A stretch of 64,000 bases of DNA from Pullulanibacillus sp. KACC 23026 (GTDB lineage: Bacteria > Bacillota > Bacilli > Bacillales > Sporolactobacillaceae). The position numbers were made by a program, and so were the translations under genes. This document shows positions 16,933 through 26,231 of the stretch, one piece after another (position 1 is the first letter of the stretch; each line of letters starts with the position of its first letter). The stretch covers positions 2,480,001-2,544,000 of the forward strand of contig NZ_CP119107.1 of assembly GCF_029094525.1 (NCBI RefSeq), read 5' to 3'. Below the pieces are notes generated by a model. It saw nothing but the letters and a program-made list of their open reading frames with translations, did no database searches and was not told where the DNA came from.

Positions 16933-18690
16933 ATGAAGTTATTTTTAGATTTAAGGTGGTATTTCAAGCAAGAGAAGTGGAACTATCTTGCCGGTGTCCT
17001 GTTCTTAATGGGAGCAAGTCTTCTATCAATGGTTCCTCCTTACGTTGTAGGGCTTCTCGTTGATCAAATACGCCTTAGGACCTTAACTGCTGAAAATTTA
17101 GTCAAGTGGATGGTCTTTTTAGTTATTATAGGCATCATCTATTACGCATTTGGCTACTTCTGGCGTCAATTTATTTTTGGGTCATCGATCAAGCTTTCGA
17201 AGCAACTTCGAGATACGCTGTTTCGTCATTTTACCAAAATGGCTCCGCAGTTTTATCACAACCGCAGAATCGGTGACTTAATGGCGCACTCGACCAACGA
17301 TATTCGGGCCGTTGAAGATGCGGCAGGCGACGGAATATTAACTTTGGTAGACTCGGTATCCATGGGAGCCATGGTTATTCTTTCAATGGCGATCTTGATA
17401 AATTGGAAACTCACATTGATTGCCCTTATTCCCATGCCTTTCATGGCCTGGGCTACCAGCCATTACGGCAATCTGTTGCATGAACGATTCTACAAAGCTC
17501 AAGCCGCTTTTTCTGATTTAAATGATAAAGTTCAAGAAAGCATCTCGGGAGTTCGAGTGACGAAAGCCTTTGGTTTGGAGAAAAAAGAAACACAAACCTT
17601 CCAAACGATGTCACAAGATGTTGTGGATAAGAACATTTCCGTAGCACGAATTGATGCTCTGTTTGATCCTACCATTACCTTTATTGTAGCCGTGTCCTAT
17701 TTTCTATCATTGATATTTGGTGCTGTATTCGTTGTCCATGGTTCTTTAACGATTGGTCAACTTACGAGCTTCACATTATATCTAGGACAGCTCGTTTGGC
17801 CAATGCTTGCCTTTGGCTTTCTCTTTAACATTGTTGAACGTGGCCGTGCCTCCTATGACCGTATAAAAACTCTGTTAGCGATTAAACCAGATATTCAAGA
17901 CAAGAATCAGGCGAAAGCAATCGTTCCAAGTGGAAATATTTCTTACCAAATCTCTCATTTTGTCTACCCCGGAGCTGAAGAACCTGCCTTAAAGGATATT
18001 TTCTTCAATCTTAAAAAAGGGCAAACACTTGGTGTAGTTGGGAAAACAGGTAGCGGAAAGACAACCTTGTGGCGCCTTTTATTGCGAGAATTTGACGGCT
18101 ATGACGGTCAAATCACCATTGGTGAGCACCCGATTAATGATTTACAACTGCTTTATTTACGAGCAGCCATTGGCTATGTCCCTCAAGACCATTTTCTTTT
18201 CTCAGCGACCATCGCGGAAAACATCGCTTTTGCAAGGCCAGAGGCAACTCAAGATGAAATTGAAGCAGCTGCCAAATTAGCCCAAATCCATGAGGACATT
18301 CTTCTATTTAAGGAAGGTTATCAAACGGTTGTCGGTGAACGCGGCGTCACTCTTTCTGGAGGACAAAAACAAAGGATTTCGATGGCGAGAGCTTTGGTTA
18401 TTCATCCGGAAATTTTGATATTAGATGACGCCCTTTCAGCAGTTGATGCCAAAACAGAAGAAGCGATTCTATCTGGGATTCGTGACAATCAGCAGAACAA
18501 AACCACTCTTATCTCGACACACCGCTTAAGCACGATTCAGCATGCTGACCTGATCCTCGTTCTAGAGAATGGTCGAATTGTTGAACGAGGTTCTCACGAT
18601 GAGCTTCTTTCAGCTAATAAGTGGTATGCCATGATGTACCGACGACAGCAGCTAGAATCCCTTGTTGAAAAAGGAGGTCAACCATCATGA
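16933..18690 (+). CDS. Heterodimeric ABC multidrug exporter subunit, BmrC/YheI-like
   Basis: A 585-residue half-transporter: six-helix exporter domain (about residues 1-300), then an ATPase with Walker A GKTGSGKTT, Q-loop YVPQDHFLF, signature TLSGGQKQRISMARAL, Walker B ILILDDALSAVDAKTE and H-loop STHR. The Walker B is followed by Asp (LDDALS) rather than catalytic Glu, the degenerate half expected of the BmrC partner in a BmrC/BmrD heterodimer. Start ATG 16933 lies 8 bases after AAGGAGA; upstream ATG candidates run into the leader terminator. The end overlaps the next gene by 4 bases. Probably exports drugs or lipids. Confidence 0.92.
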   Translation: MKLFLDLRWYFKQEKWNYLAGVLFLMGASLLSMVPPYVVGLLVDQIRLRTLTAENLVKWMVFLVIIGIIYYAFGYFWRQFIFGSSIKLSKQLRDTLFRHFTKMAPQFYHNRRIGDLMAHSTNDIRAVEDAAGDGILTLVDSVSMGAMVILSMAILINWKLTLIALIPMPFMAWATSHYGNLLHERFYKAQAAFSDLNDKVQESISGVRVTKAFGLEKKETQTFQTMSQDVVDKNISVARIDALFDPTITFIVAVSYFLSLIFGAVFVVHGSLTIGQLTSFTLYLGQLVWPMLAFGFLFNIVERGRASYDRIKTLLAIKPDIQDKNQAKAIVPSGNISYQISHFVYPGAEEPALKDIFFNLKKGQTLGVVGKTGSGKTTLWRLLLREFDGYDGQITIGEHPINDLQLLYLRAAIGYVPQDHFLFSATIAENIAFARPEATQDEIEAAAKLAQIHEDILLFKEGYQTVVGERGVTLSGGQKQRISMARALVIHPEILILDDALSAVDAKTEEAILSGIRDNQQNKTTLISTHRLSTIQHADLILVLENGRIVERGSHDELLSANKWYAMMYRRQQLESLVEKGGQPS

Positions 18691-20483
18691 CCGATCCGTC
18701 ATTTCAAGCAGAGACGATCAGTAAGCGCCATGTCTTTCGCCGACTGCTTTCTTATACTAAAGCACATAAAAAAATCTTAACCATTACCTTTATTATCTTG
18801 TTATTGGCAACAGGTGCAGATATATTGGGACCTATTTTAGCCAAAGTCTTTATCGATCGTTATTTGACCCCAAGACATTTTGTGATCAAGCCGCTTGTTT
18901 TACTAGGTGTTGGTTATCTCATGCTGTACGTCGTATCGGTCATTTGTCATTATTATCAGCGTTTATCCTTTCAAAGCATTGCCTTGCGCATTATTCAGAC
19001 TCTGCGTGTGGATGTGTTTAGTAAAGTACAGACATTAGGTCTCGCCTTTTATGATCGAACCCCTGGCGGCAGTCTTGTTTCAAGAATCACTAATGATACA
19101 GAGGCAATCAAAGAACTTTTTGTCAGTGTCCTTTCAACCTTTGTCCAAAGCTTCGTTATGCTGATTGGCATCTTCATTGGGATGTTCTTTCTAAATGTTG
19201 AGCTTGCCGCCTTCTGTTTGGCGATCCTCCCTATTATTCTCGTATTGATGTGGGCGTATCGACGTTATAGTGCTGAGGTATTCAGAGCGACAAGACAAAA
19301 GTTGAGTCAATTGAATGCGAAGCTCAATGAATCCTTACAAGGAATGAACATCATTCAAGATATGAGACAGGAAAAACGGCTTCGTCGTGAATTTGCGGCA
19401 ATTAATCAATCACACTATTTAGCCACCTTTAAACGAATTAAATTGAACAGTTTGATGCTTCGCCCGGCAGTTTACTCCGTTTACTTGCTTACGCTTATGC
19501 TCGTTCTCAGTTTTTTCGGCATACAGTCTTTTTCTGGCGCTGTTGAAATCGGCGTATTGTATGCCTTTGTCAATTATCTTGACCGTTTCTTTGACCCTAT
19601 CAATAATCTAATGGTTCAATTAACCAACTTCCAGCAAGCGATTGTTTCCGCAGAACGTGTTTTTGGACTGTTGGATGAAACCGAATTAGCCCCTTCTCAG
19701 AAAGGAGCGGCCCATCCCGCTATTACAAGCGGTGAGGTTGAATTTAAAAATGTATCCTTTTCCTATGATGGTCAGACTGATGTATTAAAACATATTTCCT
19801 TTGTGGCAAAGCCTGGTCAGACCGTTGCCTTAGTTGGCCATACGGGAAGTGGAAAGAGCTCGATCATCAACCTTCTCATGCGCTTTTATAAGGTGGAACG
19901 CGGTCAGATCATAATTGACGGGATGCCGTTAGATGCTTACGACAACGAAGAACTTCGACAAAAATTAGGATTGGTGCTTCAGGATTCCTTTTTATTTGTT
20001 GGCGATCTGGCGTCAAACATTCGTTTAGCGAAACCAGATATGACCGATGAAGAGGTACAAGAAGCCGCCGCGTTCGTTCAAGCAGATTCTTTTATTCAAA
20101 AACTCCCTGAAGGTTATAACAGTCCGATCGGTGAACGCGGTGCTACCCTGTCCAGCGGTGAAAGACAATTGATATCCTTTGCGCGGACGATGTCACTGAA
20201 ACCTAAAATTTTAGTTCTAGATGAGGCGACAGCTAATATTGATACGGAAACTGAAGATGCCATTCAAACCGCCCTCAAGAAGATGCGTCACGGCCGAACC
20301 ACGATTGCCATCGCCCACCGACTGTCGACAATCCAAGATGCCGATCTCATTCTTGTGCTCCATCATGGAGAAATCGTTGAACGCGGAACGCATCAAGAAT
20401 TGCTGGCTCAACAAGGTCTCTATCATAAAATGTATTTATTGCAACAAGGTGAATCGGTAGGAGACGAGATCCCAGCCTCCTAA
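18687..20483 (+). CDS. Heterodimeric ABC multidrug exporter subunit, BmrD/YheH-like
   Basis: A 598-residue half-transporter with six membrane helices, Walker A GHTGSGKSS, signature TLSSGERQLISFART (SSG instead of SGG, typical of this subunit), Walker B ILVLDEATANIDTETE with intact catalytic Glu, and H-loop IAHR. It complements the degenerate site of the preceding subunit. ATGA overlap with the upstream gene indicates translational coupling. A strong terminator follows at 20509. In B. subtilis, BmrC/BmrD is induced by ribosome-targeting antibiotics and acts in multidrug export and in KinA-linked sporulation signalling; only the homology is visible here. Confidence 0.92.
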   Translation: MTDPSFQAETISKRHVFRRLLSYTKAHKKILTITFIILLLATGADILGPILAKVFIDRYLTPRHFVIKPLVLLGVGYLMLYVVSVICHYYQRLSFQSIALRIIQTLRVDVFSKVQTLGLAFYDRTPGGSLVSRITNDTEAIKELFVSVLSTFVQSFVMLIGIFIGMFFLNVELAAFCLAILPIILVLMWAYRRYSAEVFRATRQKLSQLNAKLNESLQGMNIIQDMRQEKRLRREFAAINQSHYLATFKRIKLNSLMLRPAVYSVYLLTLMLVLSFFGIQSFSGAVEIGVLYAFVNYLDRFFDPINNLMVQLTNFQQAIVSAERVFGLLDETELAPSQKGAAHPAITSGEVEFKNVSFSYDGQTDVLKHISFVAKPGQTVALVGHTGSGKSSIINLLMRFYKVERGQIIIDGMPLDAYDNEELRQKLGLVLQDSFLFVGDLASNIRLAKPDMTDEEVQEAAAFVQADSFIQKLPEGYNSPIGERGATLSSGERQLISFARTMSLKPKILVLDEATANIDTETEDAIQTALKKMRHGRTTIAIAHRLSTIQDADLILVLHHGEIVERGTHQELLAQQGLYHKMYLLQQGESVGDEIPAS

Positions 20484-20508
20484 TCAATCCCTGTAACTGG
20501 GCAACAAA

Positions 20509-20541
20509 AACACCCCTATGGGAACCATAGGGGTGTTCCTT
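20509..20541 (+). terminator. Strong terminator of the BmrCD-like operon
   Basis: Perfect 12-bp stem AACACCCCTATG (20509-20520) / CATAGGGGTGTT (20526-20537), then CCTTTG. Confidence 0.8.
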
Positions 20542-20706
20542 TGCAAACTCAAGATACATCTTTTTAAACAAACGTTTAATTATTTTCAGTCTTTTTTAAG
20601 CTGACTGAAGAGGTGACGGTTTGCCGCCTCCTCCATGTCAGCCTTTTCAAACACCAGGGAACGCAATAATGCAGAGTTTTGCTCGAATCCCTGTTTTCTA
20701 GTTCAA

Positions 20707-22686
20707 TTATTTAATTGTCCCAAGCTCTAATCCGAGTTCCACAAACAAATTAAGGGTTTCGGGATTGCTTAAGGAGCCTGGATTAGCCGCTTTATCAATA
20801 GGAACTCCCGTTAAGATTTTTTTAACCGGCACTTCTAGTTTTTTACCATTAATAGTACGTGGGATATCCGAGACTTCTATGATATCAGTTGGGACATGTC
20901 TTGGAGAACAGTTTTCACGAATGACCTGTCTAATTCGTCTCATCAAGTCCTCCTCCAGTCCCTCTCCCTCCTCAAGAACGACGAAGAGAGGCATGACTGA
21001 ACGATCATCCTCAAGATGAATGTCCACGATCAAACTATCACGCACTTCTGGGAGTTTTTCAACCGCACTGTAGATTTCACTCGTCCCCATTCGCACGCCG
21101 CCGCGATTAATCGTCGCATCAGACCGCCCGTATATGATACAGCCGCCTCGCTCGGTCACTTGTAAATAATCACCATGCCGCCAAATACCCGGATACTTAT
21201 CAAAATAACTGTCTTTATAGCGTTCACCATCCGGATCATTCCAAAAATAAATAGGCATTGAGGGAATCGGTTTAGTTAAAACGAGTTCACCAATTTCAGA
21301 GGTTTTCTCACCCTTTTCATCAAATGCTTCAATGGAACAGCCGAGTCCTCTGCATTGAAGTTCACCCGAATAAACAGGCAAGATCGGACAGCCTAATATA
21401 AAAGCGGAACAAACATCGGTCCCGCCGCTTGCAGAAGCAAGCAGTAGATCCTCTTTCACTTCTTGGTACACCCATTCAAACCCACTTGGAGGTAAGGGAG
21501 ATCCTGTCGATCCAATCGCTTTTAATTGACTCAGATCAAAGGATTGACCAGGTGTGATGCCTGATTTCATACATTGTGTTAAAAAGCCTGCGCTTGTTCC
21601 AAAGACAGTCATCTCCGTTTCCTCCGCAAGCCTCCATAAACGATTGGGATCCGGATAGACAGGATTGCCATCATATAAAATAATGGAAGAGCCCGTTAAC
21701 AGACCGCCAACAAGAAAATTCCACATCATCCAACCCGTTGTTGTATACCAGAAAAAACGGTCCTTTTTATCTAAATTAGTGTGTAAGGAAAGGGCCTTTA
21801 AATGCTCGAGAAGGATGCCACCATGACCTTGTACAATCGCCTTTGGAATTCCTGTCGTTCCAGATGAAAAGAGAATCCATAACGGGTGATCAAATGGAAC
21901 GCGCTCATAGTTTAGCGGTTTTCCAAGGTGCGGGGACAGAAAGGCATCCCAATCGGTTTCGGTCTTATTGATAACCAATTCTTCCCCTTGGACTAAATAA
22001 GGAATCAAAACGGTTTTCTTAATAGAGGGAATGGCCGCTTGAATCGCATGAACGGTATCCATACGATTAAAATCTTTGCCACCATACCGATAGCCGTCGA
22101 CTGCGATCAAAAGTTTGGGCTCAATTTGTTTAAAGCGGTCAATCACACTTTGACTGCCGAATTCTGGAGAACAACTCGACCAAATGACGCCAAGGCTTGC
22201 ACAAGCTAAAAACGCAATGACCGCTTCATGAATATTCGAGATATAGGCTGCCACCCGGTCGCCTTTATGAATCCCATTTTCTTTTAAAGCAGCCGCAAAT
22301 GCCGCTACTTGTTTCTCAAGCTCATCCCAAGTAATGGTTTCTTGACGTCGAAGCTCTGAAGCATAAATAATCGCATCGCGTGGCCCACTGTTCCGAAAAA
22401 CATGTTCTGTATAGTTCAGTTCCGTATTTGGAAACCAAACCGCACCAGGCATCTCTTCTTTTGCTAACACCTCCTGGTAAGGCTTAGTTGATTGGATATT
22501 AAAATAATCCCACATCGTTCCCCAAAAAGTCGCAAGCTCTGTAACCGACCACTGATATAAATCATGGTAAGAAGTGAAGGCTAAACCCTTTTGTTCATTT
22601 AACCAATTCATGTATTGAGTCAACGCTGCCATCTTTAATTGCTCCTCTGATGGCTCCCATAGCTTTTTCGCACTTGTTTGAGTCAA
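20707..22686 (-). CDS. Acetoacetyl-CoA synthetase (acetoacetate-CoA ligase)
   Basis: About 659 residues; an ANL-superfamily enzyme that activates acetoacetate to acetoacetyl-CoA. Markers are LWEPSEEQ at the N-terminus (ACAS-N), GAVWFPNTELNYTEHVF, the ATP-binding LFSSGTTGIPKAIV, WMMWNFLVGGLL, SASGGTDVCSAF, the adenylation hinge region IWRHGDYLQVTERGGCIIYGRSD and the C-terminal Lys motif RTINGKKLEVPVKKIL. Start: TTG 22686 lies 8 bases after GGAAGGGG, whereas GTG 22695 abuts it. The promoter upstream overlaps a CcpA-like site, consistent with use under carbon limitation. Confidence 0.9.
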   Translation of the reverse strand: MTQTSAKKLWEPSEEQLKMAALTQYMNWLNEQKGLAFTSYHDLYQWSVTELATFWGTMWDYFNIQSTKPYQEVLAKEEMPGAVWFPNTELNYTEHVFRNSGPRDAIIYASELRRQETITWDELEKQVAAFAAALKENGIHKGDRVAAYISNIHEAVIAFLACASLGVIWSSCSPEFGSQSVIDRFKQIEPKLLIAVDGYRYGGKDFNRMDTVHAIQAAIPSIKKTVLIPYLVQGEELVINKTETDWDAFLSPHLGKPLNYERVPFDHPLWILFSSGTTGIPKAIVQGHGGILLEHLKALSLHTNLDKKDRFFWYTTTGWMMWNFLVGGLLTGSSIILYDGNPVYPDPNRLWRLAEETEMTVFGTSAGFLTQCMKSGITPGQSFDLSQLKAIGSTGSPLPPSGFEWVYQEVKEDLLLASASGGTDVCSAFILGCPILPVYSGELQCRGLGCSIEAFDEKGEKTSEIGELVLTKPIPSMPIYFWNDPDGERYKDSYFDKYPGIWRHGDYLQVTERGGCIIYGRSDATINRGGVRMGTSEIYSAVEKLPEVRDSLIVDIHLEDDRSVMPLFVVLEEGEGLEEDLMRRIRQVIRENCSPRHVPTDIIEVSDIPRTINGKKLEVPVKKILTGVPIDKAANPGSLSNPETLNLFVELGLELGTIK

Positions 22687-22721
22687 CTTACCCACCCCTT
22701 CCAGAAGCTTCTATAATTAAA

Positions 22722-22759
22722 ATTATAAAAGAGTACGCATATAGTGTAAAGCGCTTTCA
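22722..22759 (-). promoter_or_regulatory. Promoter with overlapping cre-like (CcpA) site
   Basis: Minus strand: -35 TTTACA (22745-22750), 17-base spacer, -10 TATAAT (22722-22727), a near-consensus sigma-A promoter. TGTAAAGCGCTTTCA (plus strand 22745-22759) covers the -35 box and resembles a catabolite-responsive element (core AAAGCGCTTTCA), though the outer TG is shifted by one base. Binding by CcpA would block initiation. Confidence 0.65.
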
Positions 22760-22893
22760 ATTTATGAACTTGTTAATACAGTCATCCAAAAGTCCTCTCT
22801 TGCAACCAATCACCGTAAAACCTAATCATAGTCATAGAAAAGAAAGGAGATTAATAGACTAAAGAAACAAGTAATAGAAGAGGAAGATGGATG

Positions 22894-23313
22894 ATGCATA
22901 TCTCAACTGAATCAGGTCTTGCTATTGCGCGTTTGACGCTTACCTATCAGAATAAGAGCCTCTTATTAAAAAACGTTCTATTGGATACAGGTTGCGTCAT
23001 GACCATTTTTGATACAGATGTTGTCGAGAAGATAGGGCTAGTTCCTGATCGAAAAAAAGGCCGCCTTGTTTTCATGATAGGAATTGGTGGAAGAAGCGAT
23101 TGTTGTGTCGAACAAGTGACACCTTCTTTGACTTTTGATGAGGTTACGCTGTATGGGTTTCGTCACCAGATTGGCTCGATCTATCATCGCTACGGCTTTG
23201 AGGCCATTTTAGGAAATGACTTCTTAACAGCTAGCGGTCTCGTCAATTGGGACACGCATTCCCTAACCGATTCAGAGACTTCGATTGCTCAGTACTCGTC
23301 TCTTATTCATTAA
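22894..23313 (+). CDS. Retropepsin-like aspartic protease domain protein
   Basis: A 139-residue soluble protein that looks like a single retropepsin-like domain: strand-rich N-terminus IARLTLTYQNKSLLLKNV, the putative active-site loop LLDTGC (canonical DTGA/S), VFMIGIGGRSDC, and a C-terminal EAILGNDFLTASGLVNWD block typical of bacterial homologues. Such domains need to dimerise for catalysis. Protease activity is unproven. AGGAAG precedes ATG 22894 by 7 bases; ATG 22891 is also possible. It stands alone, divergent from the synthetase gene. Confidence 0.75.
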   Translation: MHISTESGLAIARLTLTYQNKSLLLKNVLLDTGCVMTIFDTDVVEKIGLVPDRKKGRLVFMIGIGGRSDCCVEQVTPSLTFDEVTLYGFRHQIGSIYHRYGFEAILGNDFLTASGLVNWDTHSLTDSETSIAQYSSLIH

Positions 23314-23458
23314 TTTCATTCGATTAAGCCGTGTGATAGACACGCCAACTTAAATGTAAAAGCGATTGAGGACTGAATTGCCCTCTCCTCTAATACTTTA
23401 GGTCCACGGTTCACAATAACAGCATTGTATGGATGCGATTCGCCATGCCAAAATAAAA

Positions 23459-23498
23459 ATGGGTGAGTTGTTAATCGTGACTCACCCATCGCTTTTTA
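23459..23498. terminator. Bidirectional terminator between convergent genes
   Basis: ATGGGTGAG (23459-23467) pairs with CTCACCCAT (23481-23489); CGCTTTTTAA follows on the plus strand. Confidence 0.7.
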
Positions 23499-23505
23499 AA
23501 GTAGT

Positions 23506-24297
23506 TTATAGAGCTTTAACCATTCCACCATCCACCAATAAAGCTTGCCCTGTCATGTAAGTATTCGCCTCTGAACAGAGAAAAACAGCAATTCGGGCCA
23601 ATTCATCCGGTTGTCCATACCGACCAATTGGAATGCGGGCTTCTTGTTCCTTTTGAATAAATCCAAGATCAAGTTGTCTTTCCTTTGCGATCACTTCGTC
23701 GAGATGACGTACACGATCGGTCGCAATTCGTCCTGGACCAATTGTATTGATTAAAATATTAGATGGAGCGAACTCCTGTGATAATGTTTTCGAAAGCCCT
23801 ACTAAGCCTGTTCGAAACGTGTTCGATAAAAGTAATGAAGCGATAGGTTCTTTAATGGAGGAGGACGCAATGTTGAGAATATGGCCAGAACGTTGTTGTT
23901 TCATGTAAGGCAACACAGCTCGAATGGTACGAACAAAGCTTAAAAGGTTCAGTTCAAATGCCGTTTGAAAATCTTCATCCGTTAAATCCTCAAATCGTCC
24001 TGCTTTCGGCCCGCCTGAATTATTCACTAGAACATCGACTGTGCCATGCCGTTTAACGACACCCTCTACCAAATCTAAGATAGCCTGATGATCCGTCATA
24101 TCGCAGACAACCGCTTCGATTTGTTTGTTTCCTGTTTCTTTTTCAATCGCGGCTTTGGCCGATTGAATGCGCTCCGCGTCCCGGCTCGCAATCGTAACGT
24201 GGGCCCCTTCTTTTGCAAACTCCAAGGCTGTCGCATACCCAAGCCCTTTACTCCCGGCAGTTACTATAACACTCTTATTTGATAATCCCAAATCCAT
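23506..24297 (-). CDS. Atypical short-chain dehydrogenase/reductase (FabG-like), Tyr/Lys motif lost
   Basis: A 263-residue SDR with the cofactor motif TAGSKGLG (TGxxxGxG form), CDMTDH, NNSGG and the C-terminal PDELARIAVFLCSEANTYMTGQALLVDGG. The Ser of the active site is present (NIASSS), but the YxxxK motif is replaced: aligning on GLSK puts Ser and Arg where Tyr and Lys should be (SNTFR). This matches the BKR-like SDR subgroup that lacks the active-site Tyr, so the chemistry is uncertain. It is monocistronic. Confidence 0.88.
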   Translation of the reverse strand: MDLGLSNKSVIVTAGSKGLGYATALEFAKEGAHVTIASRDAERIQSAKAAIEKETGNKQIEAVVCDMTDHQAILDLVEGVVKRHGTVDVLVNNSGGPKAGRFEDLTDEDFQTAFELNLLSFVRTIRAVLPYMKQQRSGHILNIASSSIKEPIASLLLSNTFRTGLVGLSKTLSQEFAPSNILINTIGPGRIATDRVRHLDEVIAKERQLDLGFIQKEQEARIPIGRYGQPDELARIAVFLCSEANTYMTGQALLVDGGMVKAL

Positions 24298-24374
24298 AAA
24301 ATCACTCCTTCAAATCACCTTATTTTACCATAAATAATTTCTTATTGAGGGGCTAATGATTCGTGGTTTTAAAA

Positions 24375-24411
24375 CGACTGACCTGCGTCTTAGATTCACA
24401 CAGGTCAGTCG
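24375..24411 (-). terminator. Terminator after the M3 peptidase gene
   Basis: Perfect 11-bp stem CGACTGACCTG (24375-24385) / CAGGTCAGTCG (24401-24411); on the minus strand TTTTAAAA follows. Confidence 0.75.
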
Positions 24412-24425
24412 GGGAAAACTCGGAG

Positions 24426-26123
24426 CTATTTTAGTTCTTTAATAACCTCTTCTAGAAATTCACCCATCTGTTTGACTATCGGTTCTGAGAAATCAAAAGC
24501 GACACCGGTTTCAGCATAGATCGCTGCAATAGATTGGTTATAATCTGCGCTTGCTCCTTGTTTAAACGAATTAATAGCTGCTTCAGGATTCGAGCGGTAC
24601 TGTTCAAGGAGTTGTAAAGCACCAAGCATGGAAATAGAGTATTCAATCACATAAAACGGGTATTGGAAAAAATGAATCGTATCCAGCCAACTCCCTGCCT
24701 CATACTCTTCAAAACCAGAAATATCAACAGGACTTAGACCATACCGTTTTAGTAGTTCTAAGTACTTCGCATCACGCTCTTTCGCAGTATGATTCGGATG
24801 CGTATACATCCAATGTTGAAAAAGATCACCCGACAGCGGACCGAACAACATGGTAAACGCCCGGCGGAGCTCCTCCCGCTGTGCCCTTTTGAATTCATCG
24901 GGGTCTGGGTAAAACGTATCCAGTTTGTCAAGCAATAGCAGTTCCATCCCGTGAGAGTATAGCTCTGCCACTTCAGCACGCCATTTATATTCAGCAAGCG
25001 TTTCCCCTTTTTCGTACTGTAAATAACTATTAACAGCATGACCCATCTCATGGATCAGCGCAATTAACGCAAAAAAGGATGGACTAAAATTGGCGAAGAC
25101 AAACGAATTTTTTGAAACAGGTAGACCCGTGCAAAAACCTCCAGGGCTTTTCCCTTTTCGACCACCTAGATCGAGCAGGTCATTGTCTCTCATAAACTGA
25201 AAACGTTCAGCAAAATAAGGATCCGTCTTCTCAAGCATTCCCGCCACTCCGTCCATTAAATCCTCAATGTCTGTATACGGAGGGTTCTTTAGCAGCTTTG
25301 CGGTCGCATCCCACGGTCTATATGTATCAACACCCAGTTCCTTTTTAAATACTTCTGCTAAGCGATTCCACGCAGGGATGATATGCGATTCAACATTCTC
25401 ATGGAACCGATAGCATTCTTCAACAGTGAATTCTCTATTTTTATAAGTAAACATATAATCTCGATAATTATCAAATCCAGCATTAAGTGCTATTTCGTGT
25501 CGAAGTTTGATCAGTTCATCCATGAGGACATCCATTTCAGGCTTGATCTCGCGATGAGCCGATGCTATGGCACGAAATGCTTTTTCTCTAATTGAACGAT
25601 CAGAACTGTCTAACAGAGATTGAACGAATGGATAAGGCTTTTCTTCACCGTCCCATTCAATGGTTAAGCCTCCCATGATTTCACTATACTTTGCTCCTAA
25701 TTCCTGCTCGCGAACTTGTAACGGGATATTTTCTTCTCTAAATAATTCCACCTTTGTCTGACGAACCTGGCGCATTAAACCATAACGCGCCTCATCTAGT
25801 TCATTAATATAAGGGGACTCACAAATTTTCCGATCGAGCTTAGCCTGAAAGTTCAATAATAAAGGTTGTACCGTCTGTTGATCATGCCGGTATTTAGCTT
25901 GTTTTTCCTCGTTCTCCGTATCACGGTAAAAGTCTACTTCATGACCAGTCATGATCTCTTGTATCTGATCGATAAGCCGCTGTTCATCTTCTAACCAGTT
26001 TTCTAAATCAGACGAGGATCTTAAAGGAGTATCTAATAATGCGATAAACCTGGATTCCAATCCAGCAATATTTTGTAAATCAATCGTTTCCTTATAATAA
26101 TTAGACCCCAAATTCTGTGGCAT
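24426..26123 (-). CDS. M3 family oligoendopeptidase
   Basis: A 565-residue thermolysin-fold metallopeptidase of family M3 (PepF/oligopeptidase F type). The zinc motif is ALIHEMGHAVNSYL, the third ligand Glu lies in KWRAEVAELYSHGMELL, and the substrate-binding C-terminal block is FQYPFYVIEYSISMLGALQLL. It is cytosolic with no signal sequence and probably degrades short peptides. AAGGGGGAAG lies before ATG 26123. It is monocistronic with a terminator downstream. Confidence 0.92.
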   Translation of the reverse strand: MPQNLGSNYYKETIDLQNIAGLESRFIALLDTPLRSSSDLENWLEDEQRLIDQIQEIMTGHEVDFYRDTENEEKQAKYRHDQQTVQPLLLNFQAKLDRKICESPYINELDEARYGLMRQVRQTKVELFREENIPLQVREQELGAKYSEIMGGLTIEWDGEEKPYPFVQSLLDSSDRSIREKAFRAIASAHREIKPEMDVLMDELIKLRHEIALNAGFDNYRDYMFTYKNREFTVEECYRFHENVESHIIPAWNRLAEVFKKELGVDTYRPWDATAKLLKNPPYTDIEDLMDGVAGMLEKTDPYFAERFQFMRDNDLLDLGGRKGKSPGGFCTGLPVSKNSFVFANFSPSFFALIALIHEMGHAVNSYLQYEKGETLAEYKWRAEVAELYSHGMELLLLDKLDTFYPDPDEFKRAQREELRRAFTMLFGPLSGDLFQHWMYTHPNHTAKERDAKYLELLKRYGLSPVDISGFEEYEAGSWLDTIHFFQYPFYVIEYSISMLGALQLLEQYRSNPEAAINSFKQGASADYNQSIAAIYAETGVAFDFSEPIVKQMGEFLEEVIKELK

Positions 26124-26231
26124 TTCGCTTCCCCCTTTTCCTATTTTTATAATCTAACTATAACGAACCCACCTCTATTCAGCTAGTATTTTCAAAAAAT
26201 ATCGAATAAAAAAAGATTCCAGGATCACTCA

